From positions 1,178,001 to 1,242,000 of the forward strand of contig NZ_PVBS01000001.1 in NCBI RefSeq assembly GCF_002980575.1: a DNA stretch of 64,000 bases, written 5' to 3'. Within the stretch, counting starts at the first letter, position 1. Every line of letters starts with the position of its first letter. This DNA is from Sphingobacterium gobiense (GTDB lineage Bacteria > Bacteroidota > Bacteroidia > Sphingobacteriales > Sphingobacteriaceae). The notes under the pieces are model-generated. The model was not told the origin of the DNA, did not search any database, and saw only the letters and a program-made list of their open reading frames with translations. The position numbers and the translations under genes were made by a program. Shown piece by piece: positions 44,645-55,100 of this stretch.

Positions 44645-45325
44645 ATGTCAAATTGGATACAATGGCTGGATGCTGCAACGTGGTCCATTCCCATTTTATT
44701 GACCCTAAGCCTTGCAGCTTTAATCTGCTATAGGAAAGCGGCCAACCCATGGGATTACTATGTGTTTGCGTATCTGGCCATTGCGCTTATTGTGGATCTA
44801 TCCAGCCGATACTGGTTATCGTTTCATACCGATAACCTAGTTTTCGTACAGTTATATGCCCTGGCGGAATTGATGTTGGTGGGCATCATGTATATGCGGT
44901 TTTTCCTTACCCGCCTACGAAAAATCGGGTGGCTACTGCTATTCTTCACCGGAAGTTTCGTGACCTGGGAATTTGCGCATCATATCCTTCAGGACACCGA
45001 TCAAGATTTTTCATACTATCAATCGTACAGCCGCGTAGTCGTTTCGGCGACGCTTGTCACCTACGGACTTATGTCGCTGTTGCAAAGGGTTCGCCGTTCC
45101 GAGCGGATGGATCATCAAAAAGTACGTCTGATCGTAGCATTGACCTTTTACTACAGCTTGAATTTTATATTCTATCTTCCGATCAATTTTTTCGTTACGG
45201 CCCATACCCATTTCAAATTTTTACTCTGGGCTATAAACTTACTGGTTACCAACGTATTTTACATCTATTTGACCCTATACCTATGGCGCTTTGGCAAAAA
45301 GAAGAAACCATTATTTTCTGGATAG
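44645..45325 (+). CDS. polytopic membrane protein, 226 residues
   Basis: The protein is mostly hydrophobic, with about seven membrane segments (roughly residues 12-30, 40-56, 65-82, 96-112, 128-146, 165-188 and 193-215). It ends in a short basic tail (WRFGKKKKPLFSG). No transport or enzymatic motif is visible. It overlaps the following histidine kinase gene by 43 bases. That kinase has only one membrane helix and no sensory domain, so this polytopic protein is a good candidate for the sensing partner. That role is inference from position. Confidence 0.72.
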   Translation: MSNWIQWLDAATWSIPILLTLSLAALICYRKAANPWDYYVFAYLAIALIVDLSSRYWLSFHTDNLVFVQLYALAELMLVGIMYMRFFLTRLRKIGWLLLFFTGSFVTWEFAHHILQDTDQDFSYYQSYSRVVVSATLVTYGLMSLLQRVRRSERMDHQKVRLIVALTFYYSLNFIFYLPINFFVTAHTHFKFLLWAINLLVTNVFYIYLTLYLWRFGKKKKPLFSG

Positions 45326-46056
45326 TCGTTTCCTTGTTTTTTATCTCCGCTATCTTGATCTGTTTTTTTTGGCTATTCTACCGTTATCAGCAAAACATGT
45401 ATCAACAAAAAGTAGCGCATCTGGAAAACGAACACCGGTTTAAGGAGTCATTAAGACTCTCCATGCTGGAGAGCCAAGAAAACGAACGTGCCCGGATAGC
45501 TCATGATTTGCACGACTCCCTAAATGGTCATTTAACCGCCCTACAGTGGTCTGTAGACCTTGATGTCGAGCGCCCGAAGCTGCAAGATAAGATTAAGTTC
45601 TGCATCGCAGAAGTACGACGTATATCCCACAATCTCTATCCGCCCCTGCTGGAAGACACATCATTAGAAACGCTGATTTCCCATCAGGTACAACATTGGA
45701 TTAGCCGTTACGAAATCGATTATTATATCGATGTCCGTACGCAGCAATCTATATCAAACCATGTAAAATTACATTTTCTTCGCATCATCCAAGAACTCTT
45801 CGTCAATAGCGATAAGCACGGGCACGCTACTCGAGTCCGCTTACATTTACGGATTACACCAGCCTCGCTATGTATGGCTTATTGTGATAACGGGAAAGGT
45901 CTGCCGCCTGGATACCAAGCCGGATTAGGCATCAAAAGTATCCAAAACCGGATGATGATGATCGCGGGACAATACAAAGCTAAATCTTACCAGGGTTTTC
46001 AGTTTATTTCCATTTGTTCCGATAATAAACACCTCTATAAACAAGCACATTCATGA
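45283..46056 (+). CDS. sensor histidine kinase (HisKA_3/DesK-NarX type)
   Basis: A 257-residue kinase. One N-terminal membrane helix (about 10-33) is followed by a coiled coil and a HisKA_3 dimerisation/phosphoacceptor motif: NERARIAHDLHDSLNGHLTA with His74. The HATPase domain has the N box IIQELFVNSDKHGHATRVRL and the G box YCDNGKGLPPGYQAGLGIKS. There is no extracellular sensing domain. ATG 45283 is inside the end of the preceding membrane-protein gene. Much longer in-frame extensions would overlap that gene entirely and are rejected. Its stop overlaps the response regulator start (ATGA). Confidence 0.9.
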   Translation: MALWQKEETIIFWIVVSLFFISAILICFFWLFYRYQQNMYQQKVAHLENEHRFKESLRLSMLESQENERARIAHDLHDSLNGHLTALQWSVDLDVERPKLQDKIKFCIAEVRRISHNLYPPLLEDTSLETLISHQVQHWISRYEIDYYIDVRTQQSISNHVKLHFLRIIQELFVNSDKHGHATRVRLHLRITPASLCMAYCDNGKGLPPGYQAGLGIKSIQNRMMMIAGQYKAKSYQGFQFISICSDNKHLYKQAHS

Positions 46057-46739
46057 ACACTTCCCTACCAAAAAAATACCGACTGGCACTGGTTGATGAC
46101 GATCTTTTGCTCATTGATCTGTTGAGCTCCTATTTAAAAAACTTCGATCGGTTCGATATCGTTCTGCAAGCCTCCGACGGCAATTCTTGCCTCGAGCGCT
46201 TAGACGCTATGCCAGATCAACACCCAGAAGCTTATATTATCGATTTGAAAATGGAAGGAATGGACGGGTTAACCCTACTCGAAAACATTCAAAATCGCTA
46301 CCCCGATGCACATATTATTGTTGTTTCCTCCCATTACCACAACGATACATTGGGCTTTATGATCAAGAAAGGTGTAGCCGCTTTTTTACCCAAAGGTGTT
46401 TCTTTAACAGTTTTGATCGAAGTGCTTGACGAAGTTATGCAAAGAGGCTTCTACCTCCTACCCGATCAAGTAAGTATCCTGAGGCAACAAATATCCCATA
46501 AGGTATCTCCACCGCGGCTTGGTAGCGACCTGTTAACCTCGCGTGAGCGCGATGTACTTATTCGATTGGCACAACAAAAGACGGCCAAAGAAATTGCAGA
46601 TGAACTATTTATTACCACCCGAACCGTGGAAGGCCATAAGAACAATCTGTTTGCAAAAACCGGCGCGAAGAATTTAGTCGGTTTGGTCCTTTACGCCATC
46701 CAGCAGAAAATTATCGACCCCGATAACATCAACATATAG
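46053..46739 (+). CDS. NarL/FixJ-family response regulator
   Basis: A 228-residue regulator. The receiver domain has acidic residues VDDD near 14-17, the phosphoacceptor Asp64 in AYIIDLKMEGMDGLTLL, and Lys114 in FLPKGV. The LuxR-type helix-turn-helix is at about 165-222: LTSRERDVLIRLAQQKTAKE then IADELFITTRTVEGHKNNLF. It is translationally coupled to the kinase. A 19-base palindrome (46770-46788) directly downstream, ahead of the effector operon, is a natural candidate for its binding site. Confidence 0.93.
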   Translation: MNTSLPKKYRLALVDDDLLLIDLLSSYLKNFDRFDIVLQASDGNSCLERLDAMPDQHPEAYIIDLKMEGMDGLTLLENIQNRYPDAHIIVVSSHYHNDTLGFMIKKGVAAFLPKGVSLTVLIEVLDEVMQRGFYLLPDQVSILRQQISHKVSPPRLGSDLLTSRERDVLIRLAQQKTAKEIADELFITTRTVEGHKNNLFAKTGAKNLVGLVLYAIQQKIIDPDNINI

Positions 46740-46769
46740 CGTACCCGTATTTTTACCTCTTTCCTATAG

Positions 46770-46788
46770 TCAGGTAATTACTACCTGA
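46770..46788. promoter_or_regulatory. candidate response-regulator operator
   Basis: TCAGGTA-ATTAC-TACCTGA is a perfect palindrome with 7-bp arms and a 5-base centre. It lies 31 bases after the response-regulator stop and 95 bases before the operon start at 46883. It lacks a T-tract, so it is a better operator than terminator. Confidence 0.5.
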
Positions 46789-46882
46789 AAACACCACTCT
46801 ATTACTGCAAACTTTGTGTAAGCCCAATCCAATATAGGGACGGGGTAAAGACATTGTATTGAACAAACAATCCTATGAAAAA

Positions 46883-47554
46883 ATGAAATCAACTACCATT
46901 AACACACAGCTTCCCCAGGCCGACCAGCAAAAGATAAAGCAAAGCTTTATATCGCTGGCGGAAATGAAACGATTACAACTGCCCGAAGCCCTCCTTGACT
47001 TAAAAAAAAATCCGCCACCCGGAAGAAACTGGCATTTTGGACTCGAACATTATTCCAGTGATCAAGATTTTCGAGAATGGGCCGGCATCAAAGACGCAGA
47101 CGGTATGTTAGTAACAGCACTGATTGAACACCCCATGCATGCCTTTTTAAAAGTCTGGGCACTTCTACGAACCTCCGCCGTCAGTGAATCAATTAAAAAA
47201 AGGTGGTATATCTTCGTCTTGGCCGACCTACTCGAACGACTGCGCACAGCCGTGGGCCATATGTTTTATCACCAGTGCATCTATACACTACAAAGCAAGC
47301 TCGATTATCTCGATCAACAGATTAGCTTAGGCAACCAGCTCCATGTCGAGCGGCAGGCCCACCAACTCTATACCACGAGCCTCCAGTTTGGCAACGACAT
47401 CGAGATCCTATTGTCATCCGCCCTTGCCAACGAGAAGGCTAATGGTATACCGCAAACTATGAACGATCTGGCTGGTGGTTATGCACTCACCGACTTAGAA
47501 ACAAACGGCTTTAAAGCCGTCATGAACTGTATAATAGCTAGTATTCAACAATAA
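46883..47554 (+). CDS. hypothetical helical protein, first gene of the effector operon
   Basis: A 223-residue protein with no recognisable domain, signal peptide or membrane helix. Most of it looks helical, for example QKIKQSFISLAEMKRLQLPE, SIKKRWYIFVLADLLERLRT and LQSKLDYLDQQISLGNQLHV. A cluster around residues 100-135 (KVWALLRTSAVSES, RTAVGHMFYHQCIYT) may form the core. ATG 46883 was preferred over an in-frame TTG eight codons upstream. It is followed by the collar-module gene after 12 bases, so it is likely to act with it, for instance as a chaperone or an assembly partner. That is inference only. Confidence 0.68.
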   Translation: MKSTTINTQLPQADQQKIKQSFISLAEMKRLQLPEALLDLKKNPPPGRNWHFGLEHYSSDQDFREWAGIKDADGMLVTALIEHPMHAFLKVWALLRTSAVSESIKKRWYIFVLADLLERLRTAVGHMFYHQCIYTLQSKLDYLDQQISLGNQLHVERQAHQLYTTSLQFGNDIEILLSSALANEKANGIPQTMNDLAGGYALTDLETNGFKAVMNCIIASIQQ

Positions 47555-47566
47555 ATCCCTTTCCTC

Positions 47567-49108
47567 ATGAAAAACAACAGCTCCGATGCCCCCGTGGGCA
47601 CCATCATACCCTATAGTGGCGATGCTAAAACACAACGCGACACCTTAAAGGCAGCAGGGTGGTTAATCTGCGACGGCGCGGATTTCCCACAAACAGAATA
47701 CAAAGAACTATTCGACACCATTGGTGTGGCGTTTGGAAGCCCAGCCGACGGTAGATTTAATATTCCGGATTTCAGAGGTCTGTTTTTGCGAGGTGTAAGC
47801 GAAGATTCCGGCAATGACCCGGATGCGGCCAGCCGAACAGCACTTCACGACAACGGAAACGCAGGCAACACGGTAGGTTCCTTTCAACCGTGGGCCACCG
47901 GAAAACCTCGTAAGGACTTTACCGCGACCATTCCCAAAAACAAGATCGGAAACTCTAAATTGGACAAAGGAGCTTGCGTCGACGATGCTGGCAAATACCG
48001 CGACGAAGATGGCTATGGCGACACAGATGGCAAAGGTGGCGACAAAGAAACAAGACCAATTAATGTATACGTCTATTACCTGATCAAATGGAAAACAACG
48101 ACCAACAGTGGTGGTCTGGCTACCCCGCCTGTAGGCACGGTCATGGCGTATGCCGGTCACGCTACTACAGTCCTTGCCAGCAATTGGGCAACCTGCGAAG
48201 GCGCAGAACGCCAACGGGTGGGTAAGTTTGAATCGCTGTTTGCAGTCATCGGAACCGCATTTGGGTCTACCGGTGACAACAAGTTTAACCTACCCGACCT
48301 GCGCGGCTATTTTCTTCGAGGCGTGAACATGGATGCCGAAAACCGCGACCCCGAGGCCGAAAACCGAGAACCACTTCAACCAGGAGGAAACACCGGCAAT
48401 GCAGTGGGCTCAAAACAAACTGATGCCACCGGCTACCCGGTATCCAAGCCGTTTCGTACAGTCATTCCCCACCTACCCAACCAATCGGGAGCAGCAGCAA
48501 TATCAGGTTTTGCCAAAGACGTCTACAAGTGGAATAAGAATTCTTCCGGTCCTATTGCGCTAACAACAGGTGGCGGCGACGAAGAAACACGCCCGATTAA
48601 CACGGCGGTCGCGTGGCACGTATTATACCAGCAGCTGCTGTCCGATGACTGGCCCGTGGGTACCATTATCGCCTACGGGGGGAGTACATTGCCCCAAAAC
48701 GATTACTGGTTACCGTGCAAAGGTCAAATCTACCCGCAGCATACATACAGCGCGTTGTACGCAGTGGTCAAAAATCTGTATAACAACCCGGATCAAAGCA
48801 TCCCCGCTGATGCATTTCAACTTCCCGACCTACGTGGCAAATTCTTACGTGGAGCCCAAGGCGACACCTCGGATGATGAGCCTGTTATCGGACAGACGCA
48901 GCCCTACGCCACCAAACGTCCCGGCACGCCGTTTAGTGCCAGCTTTGACCATTTACCCACATCCTCGAAAGGGACGCACGGTATCACAAACAGTAATAAC
49001 ACAGCCGACAATGGTCAATATGAACAAAACACCTGTACCGACGGCGGTGATGCCGAATCCCGCCCCATCAATGTAGCTGTCCATTTTTATATCAAAGCAA
49101 ACAAATAA
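47567..49108 (+). CDS. triple phage tail-collar-domain protein
   Basis: A 513-residue protein made of three tandem tail-collar (Mdp/collar, PF07484-like) modules at about residues 9-178, 187-350 and 362-513. Each begins with a PVGTIIPYSG-like strand (PVGTVMAYAG, PVGTIIAYGG in the others). Each continues with a cysteine-containing strand (GWLICDGADF, NWATCEGAER, WLPCKGQIY), then F-L-P-D-x-R-G-x-F-L-R-G (FNIPDFRGLFLRG, FNLPDLRGYFLRG, FQLPDLRGKFLRG). Each closes with an ETRPINV-type strand. In phage tails this domain sits at the base of receptor-binding fibres. It has no signal peptide. The next gene starts 8 bases after it. Confidence 0.9.
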   Translation: MKNNSSDAPVGTIIPYSGDAKTQRDTLKAAGWLICDGADFPQTEYKELFDTIGVAFGSPADGRFNIPDFRGLFLRGVSEDSGNDPDAASRTALHDNGNAGNTVGSFQPWATGKPRKDFTATIPKNKIGNSKLDKGACVDDAGKYRDEDGYGDTDGKGGDKETRPINVYVYYLIKWKTTTNSGGLATPPVGTVMAYAGHATTVLASNWATCEGAERQRVGKFESLFAVIGTAFGSTGDNKFNLPDLRGYFLRGVNMDAENRDPEAENREPLQPGGNTGNAVGSKQTDATGYPVSKPFRTVIPHLPNQSGAAAISGFAKDVYKWNKNSSGPIALTTGGGDEETRPINTAVAWHVLYQQLLSDDWPVGTIIAYGGSTLPQNDYWLPCKGQIYPQHTYSALYAVVKNLYNNPDQSIPADAFQLPDLRGKFLRGAQGDTSDDEPVIGQTQPYATKRPGTPFSASFDHLPTSSKGTHGITNSNNTADNGQYEQNTCTDGGDAESRPINVAVHFYIKANK

Positions 49109-49116
49109 TTCCTGTT

Positions 49117-52100
49117 ATGAACGACAAAACAACATACAGCAATATCGTCACCGTCAGTCATCAAGGCCGTGCCGTGTCCTTCGTGCTAAAACAGGCAGAA
49201 AATACGAACGAAAGCACCACTTCCATATGTTTCAACATCTTGAATCCGGATATTGCCTCCTCGCACGACGACCTCGATTGGCAGACCTACCAAGAATTGG
49301 CATTTCCGACAACGGTGAGTATGGCCGGGTTCAATATCCTTCGTATCCCGGAGCCCATGTTAGGCGCAGCCTCGACTTTTCGGGTAGTCACCGACCAACA
49401 CTATATTTATATTTTCCGATGCATCGATAATCAACTGTATGCCAATCGCTATGTCCTTTCCGAGCAACCTGCAACAGTTAAGAACAGTGACAACAACCTT
49501 AAAGCTCGGCCGAACTGGACATTACAACCAAGCTGGGAAGTTCGGTTCCAACGTAGCGAAAAACCAGACACGCCCCTAGGCCCTAAAGACAACCAAAGCT
49601 TTGTGGATATGGACAATACACCTTTCGAGGAGCCTGTTTGGGTACTTCCGCTGACACCCACAGGTGAAAAAGTTTCCATTTCGGGCTTTGACGTACAATT
49701 GTTGCCCACCGCGACACCCGATGAATATGCCTGGCAGATCGCTCTGATAGCAGAAGGCAAGCTCTTCACCTATTCCATCATCAAACCCGCAGGTGGTTGG
49801 TTCCAATTTGACGACGACCAGTTCGATCCCGCGGTACAGACCATCCGCCCCAATGTGGTCCTATCGCTAACACAACCCAGCAGTGGCACGTCCACTACCC
49901 CGATCACGCTCATCGGTGAACCCTCAGCATGCCTGTACAACAAACAAGAACAGGTACGCACGGCTAACAACGAGCAGCTAAAACTCCAAAATGCCTACCG
50001 CTATATGCTAGCCTGTCAGGGTGCGGTCGCAGCTCCAGAAAAAGAAACAGAGAATGGTATTGTGGTTCTTGATTTCGCGGTAGCCGAAACCGGACGACTG
50101 ACTTACCAAAACGCGTACAACGCCACACAGACATTGGCAGCAGGTGCCTTGAATGCTCGACAATTTACCCTCTCTTTCAATGGCTGCGCACAGTTGATTA
50201 TTCCGGCCGATCCGGCCTTAACGCTCGGACCGGCATTCACACAACAATGCTGGGTCATGCCCAAAGGTACCACATTGGATAAACAATACATCTTCGGTGT
50301 AGCGCCCGGCACATCAGTTGCCGACTATCCCCCCGTAGTTTACATTACCAACACCCTAAAAATCGGCGTCGGGTTTGGAGATGGCAAGCGTTTACTCTCG
50401 GCCGAGACCAAGGATAATGTGCTGGAACTAGACACCTGGATAAACGTAATTGCCTATTACGATGAAACTGGTTATCACCTGTTGATCAATGGATCGGAAG
50501 TAGCGCTGGAAACCACGGTCGATTTTAAGGGAAAGACGCCAACTCAAACCGTATTGACCGTCATTGGGCAAGGCGCTGACGGCGGCAACATTACCGGAAT
50601 GCTGGATGAAGTACGGCTGTGGCAGGGCAATCAGGCGGCCGTCGCAAAGAAAAATCTCTTTAAACCACTCGACCTTCAGGAGGACCACCCTGATTTACTA
50701 GCCTATTGGCCGCTCAATACAGGCAAGGGACTGATTGCCAAAGATCATTCTAAAGCCGGCACGCACGACGCCACCTTATCTGGCGCACGCTGGGTACCCG
50801 GTACCCCGCCCCTGAACCTCCCTACCGGCAACATCAGCAGTATGGACGAAATGGGACTGACGGTAAACACCGGCATTGCGCTCCCAATAGCCGACGACGA
50901 TGGTTACGCCCTGTTTGGCGCGATCAAACCAGAAAGCACACCGTATTTATTGAGTGGTAAAGACGGGTTAATACATCTGTATTACCAAGGCAATAACGAT
51001 GCTTTTCTTGCAGCACAATATGATACCTCGATCTCCCGGCCGGTGTTCGGTATACCCTGGACAGCCGGACCCGCTTCTACAGACTCCGTTACCAGCGGCA
51101 ACCTTCTATTTATCGGGCGGCAAGCCGGCACACTGCTCAACAACAGTGTCGTGCAACTCGCTAAAACGGCTACCAATTTGTACAGCTTAACGCTGGACGA
51201 CAACATTAACATTGGTAATAACGAGACGTGGCAGGGGCTATTACAACGGGCAGATTATGTCGCAGCGGTGCTGGAAGAACATTACACCAACGATCCACTA
51301 AACCCCAATGTGCTCGACAGCAACACAGTATTCTACGATAGCTTAGGCGTATATAAACAAGGTTTTTTGGCTGTCGGAGATCCACTACAACACGGATTTC
51401 TACAAATAGTCGGTACGCAGTCAGATAGTATAACGGTCGACAAAGTCGAAGTGAAGGTAGCCGAAGAAGCTACCACCTCCACCGTTACACTGTCGGGTAC
51501 CATACCAGGCAACCCCGAAAATCCATTACATATCCAACTCAACCATGTACCGACAGATGTCACGCTATTTTCACAAGTACTCAACGACCGCTCAAGCACC
51601 TACGATTACACCACAAGCGTTAATAACGACCCGAACAACACTGCCTGCTATCAGTTGCCCACCGATGGACCAGATGGGCTCTTGTTAGTACCGAGCAAGG
51701 AAATCAAAACAACCACGCTTTCGATAACAAACGGAAACAGCAAGACGACGTGTACCGTCAAAATATCCTTGCAATATCGCGATTCAAAAAAAACCGAGAC
51801 TGTTGGAATCTGGAAAAACATTAGCCGACAGCTTGACGAGCTAAGCGAAATTATCAAGAAAAGTGCCGACGGCGATAACAAAATCGTCGCGGACCACATC
51901 GTATTCCACTGTCCAGCCCTAGCGCAAGATCTGCTCGTCAACAACGTCGCGGCAGCCCCTACAGCTGGCTTACGGGCTTTGCTTGCGTTTATCCGGGTGT
52001 TTGCCATCGGCGCCAATGGACTGGTCGGCAACGCGAGTCTAGCCTTAAGCAAAATACAAGGAGTAAAGAGTGAAGGGTACGCCCTCAAACAACGCTTAGC

Positions 52101-55100
52101 CGTAAAAAAGACCGCACCGGGATCGCCCCTGTTTGCTGTCAGACTTGATCGAACAGCAAACAACGGCTATCCTCAACTATTGACCACGGACAAAAACGGA
52201 GCCGCCACCGCACTACCTTTAAAAACGGGGGTAAACGGCGGTTGGCTTGATATCGCGCCATCGTCAGCACTAGGGCTACGCGGCAAACACTCGCTGATCA
52301 TGATCGATAATAGCGGAAGTCAATACCAGCGGCTGAACCTTCAACACGCACGGACATTTGAAGCTTGGACATATCCCACCCTTTCCAGCGATAAGTTGGC
52401 TAGCGACACTAACCGCATCCTACACCTCGATATCGAAAATGGGGTCGATAAAAGCCAGAATATGCTGGGGCTAAAGCGTAGCGACATGCTCTACCTGATG
52501 GGTAAGGGTAAGCTGGAAATAAATGATGCGGATTGTATAGACGATTCAAAAAAAGACAAACGCTTGTTTCCTAACCAGGATAGCTATGCCGCCCAGCTCT
52601 ATATTAAGCCCGCGTTGAAAACGATTGAACCGGATCGCCCGGCACCGGTTTTGACGCTTACCTTCAAGAACGGCGAAACAACAGATCAGATCGAAACACT
52701 ACACCTTGACCATACAGGTAGGTTATCTTACACCGTTCAAACAGGCAGTTTGGATCCTGTAAGGTCAGCATTTACCCAAGACATAGCCGACAACAGCTGG
52801 AGCCAGATTACCGTGTCACGCGCAAACGGAATCCTTTCGTTTTTTATCAATGGCTCTTCGTCTGGAAAAAGTGGCACTAACCGTAAACCCGAGGGCAATA
52901 ACCATGTGGTAACCGTGGGCGGCAACGCGCAGTCTACGGAGGGACAGCTAGAAATGGAAATGGGCGTTAACCAATTTTCCTTATACCGCGACAGTTTGCC
53001 CCCACAGTTTGTCACCGACCACTACCACCGGGTTTTACAATCGAGTGCTGATAACCTGCAACTGCTTTGGCGACTGGATCGCCAAACGAGTAACGGATCC
53101 GTTGTCAATGAAGCGATCGTCACACAAGGTCTGTACGGTACAAGCTTCGATACCGAAAAGTGTATATGGGAAAGCCTTGGCGTGTTTAAATATGCTTATG
53201 CCGCTGTTGGTAAACAAGCCATCGTCACCGAAATGGCTACCGTACCAAACAATCAGTGGACGCATCTCGCCGCTACCTATCAACCACATTACGGTGTTCG
53301 ATTAAGCGACGGAAACTATGCGGACTGCGGCGCAAACAACGGCCTCAACTTCGACAAAGCATTTGCAGCCTCACTTTGGGTGAAAGCCGATCAAACGACC
53401 AAGGAGAAACAGGTGCTGCTAAGCAAATTTGGGGCAACAGAAGACGAGCAAAGCTATGAGATTGGCCTGCAAGATGGTAAGCCTTACCTGACGGTTCGCT
53501 GCAAAAACGCCACAGATAAAGCCGGCAATGCCTTACAGCTCAACAAGCAATATATAACATGCAAATCCAAGAGCCCGTTGACCAGCACAGAAATGACGCA
53601 TTTGGTTTTTACAGCAGAGCTCATTGAAGTCACTGAAGAGGTGGGGAACGTCGTCCAAAGCCAAGATGGAGAAAAACTCAAGAAACTGGATACATCGATA
53701 GAAAATTACCACCGGTTAGTCTTGAAATTGTTTGTAAACGGTCAGTTAGTTGCTACGTATCCAGAAGACAGCGCTCGTAACGTCGCAATATTGTACGGTA
53801 ACGTCCGCTTTTTTGACTCCAATACACCACTGAATATGGGTCGGACACGGCCAGATGCGGAAGTATCCGAACAAGCATTCTTTTCGGGTACGATCTCGGA
53901 TGTATTGTTATGGAATAAAGTGCTTGGGGACGAGCAGGTAGCCGCATTGTATACAATCAAAGAAATTCCGCAGGACGGGCTTATATCAGCGTGGTATTTC
54001 AACGAACAAAATGGACGCACGGCCTACGACAGCGTGTCATCAAATGATGCCGTATGGTTAAGCAATGAGGAGGAAATGTGGATTTTGGTCCATGATAATG
54101 CCACCATGCAACTCCTAATTAACGGCAAGCTGACTACAGGAATCAATGCACTTCCAGGTGACTTCGGCGGCTATATGACGCCGCAAGCAGCCATCGGTGG
54201 CTGCGTAAACGACAGTGTAGTGGTCACAAATGGTTTTGAAGGTTATCTGGAGGAAGTACGGGTCTGGTCGGAGCGACGAACCACCGAGCAAATTACCGAT
54301 AACATGAACCGGCATATATCGGGGTTGAAGACAAATTTGGCCGGTTACTGGGCCTTTGATACCGGATCGGGCGATCGATGTGTCGATGAATCGGCTTACG
54401 GCAACAATGGCATATTTAAAATTGATACGGATCAAGCATCTCCTTATTGGGTGCCATCGACGGCGCCGGTCGCAAACGAAGGGCCACGGGTCCGAAATGC
54501 CATGGGAGGCCTTGCCACCGATGCCCAAGCATCCCTTCGCTCGGGGCCAGCCGCAGTGGAATATGCCGATGTGCAGCATGATGCAAGTGGCCAATCATTC
54601 AGCGTCTTAAAACGTTGCTATCTGTATATCGATCAAGACGGCCATATCGTGCATGCCTCGGGGTATAAAGTGGGCGATCTCAACATGGTTTACCTGGGGC
54701 AGGTCCAAACCAACCCATCGCTGATTGGTTACGTGGAGGGCGCACCACCGCTGCCAAGCGAAAACCTCACTAAGCCCTATTACCTAGACCCTACCAAGCC
54801 GTCGTACTTCGCGTACAACAACAGTTCGTCGGTGGCGTTGACACAGCAAAAAACAACCGCCTTCCGCTTTTCCGGATCCAAGCATACCGGTAGTCATTTG
54901 GCGTTTAACACCAAGCTTGGTGGTGGCGTATCCTTTGAAAAAAAACTAGAGGAAATCATCCTGATCACCGACATCATAAAAACTGAAGTCATCGGTAAAG
55001 CGACATTCGGATTGGGATGGAATGAGAGCGAAGATACCGGCAGTCAATTCGCGGCCCAGCTGCTATCAGGCAACGTCAACACCATGTATAACTGTGGCGA

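Noticed and set aside
44929..45282. Long N-terminal extension of the sensor kinase frame
   Set aside because: It lies inside the membrane-protein gene in another frame and does not look like protein; ATG 45283 starts right before the membrane helix.
47708..48214. 168-codon leftward frame inside the collar-protein gene
   Set aside because: It is antisense to conserved collar modules; composition is that of a shadow frame.
48570..49076. 168-codon rightward frame overlapping the third collar module
   Set aside because: It is frame-shifted relative to the conserved module and rich in Thr/Pro/Arg without domain features.
54115..54594. 159-codon leftward frame inside the LamG gene
   Set aside because: Antisense to two LamG-like units; no start context or domain.
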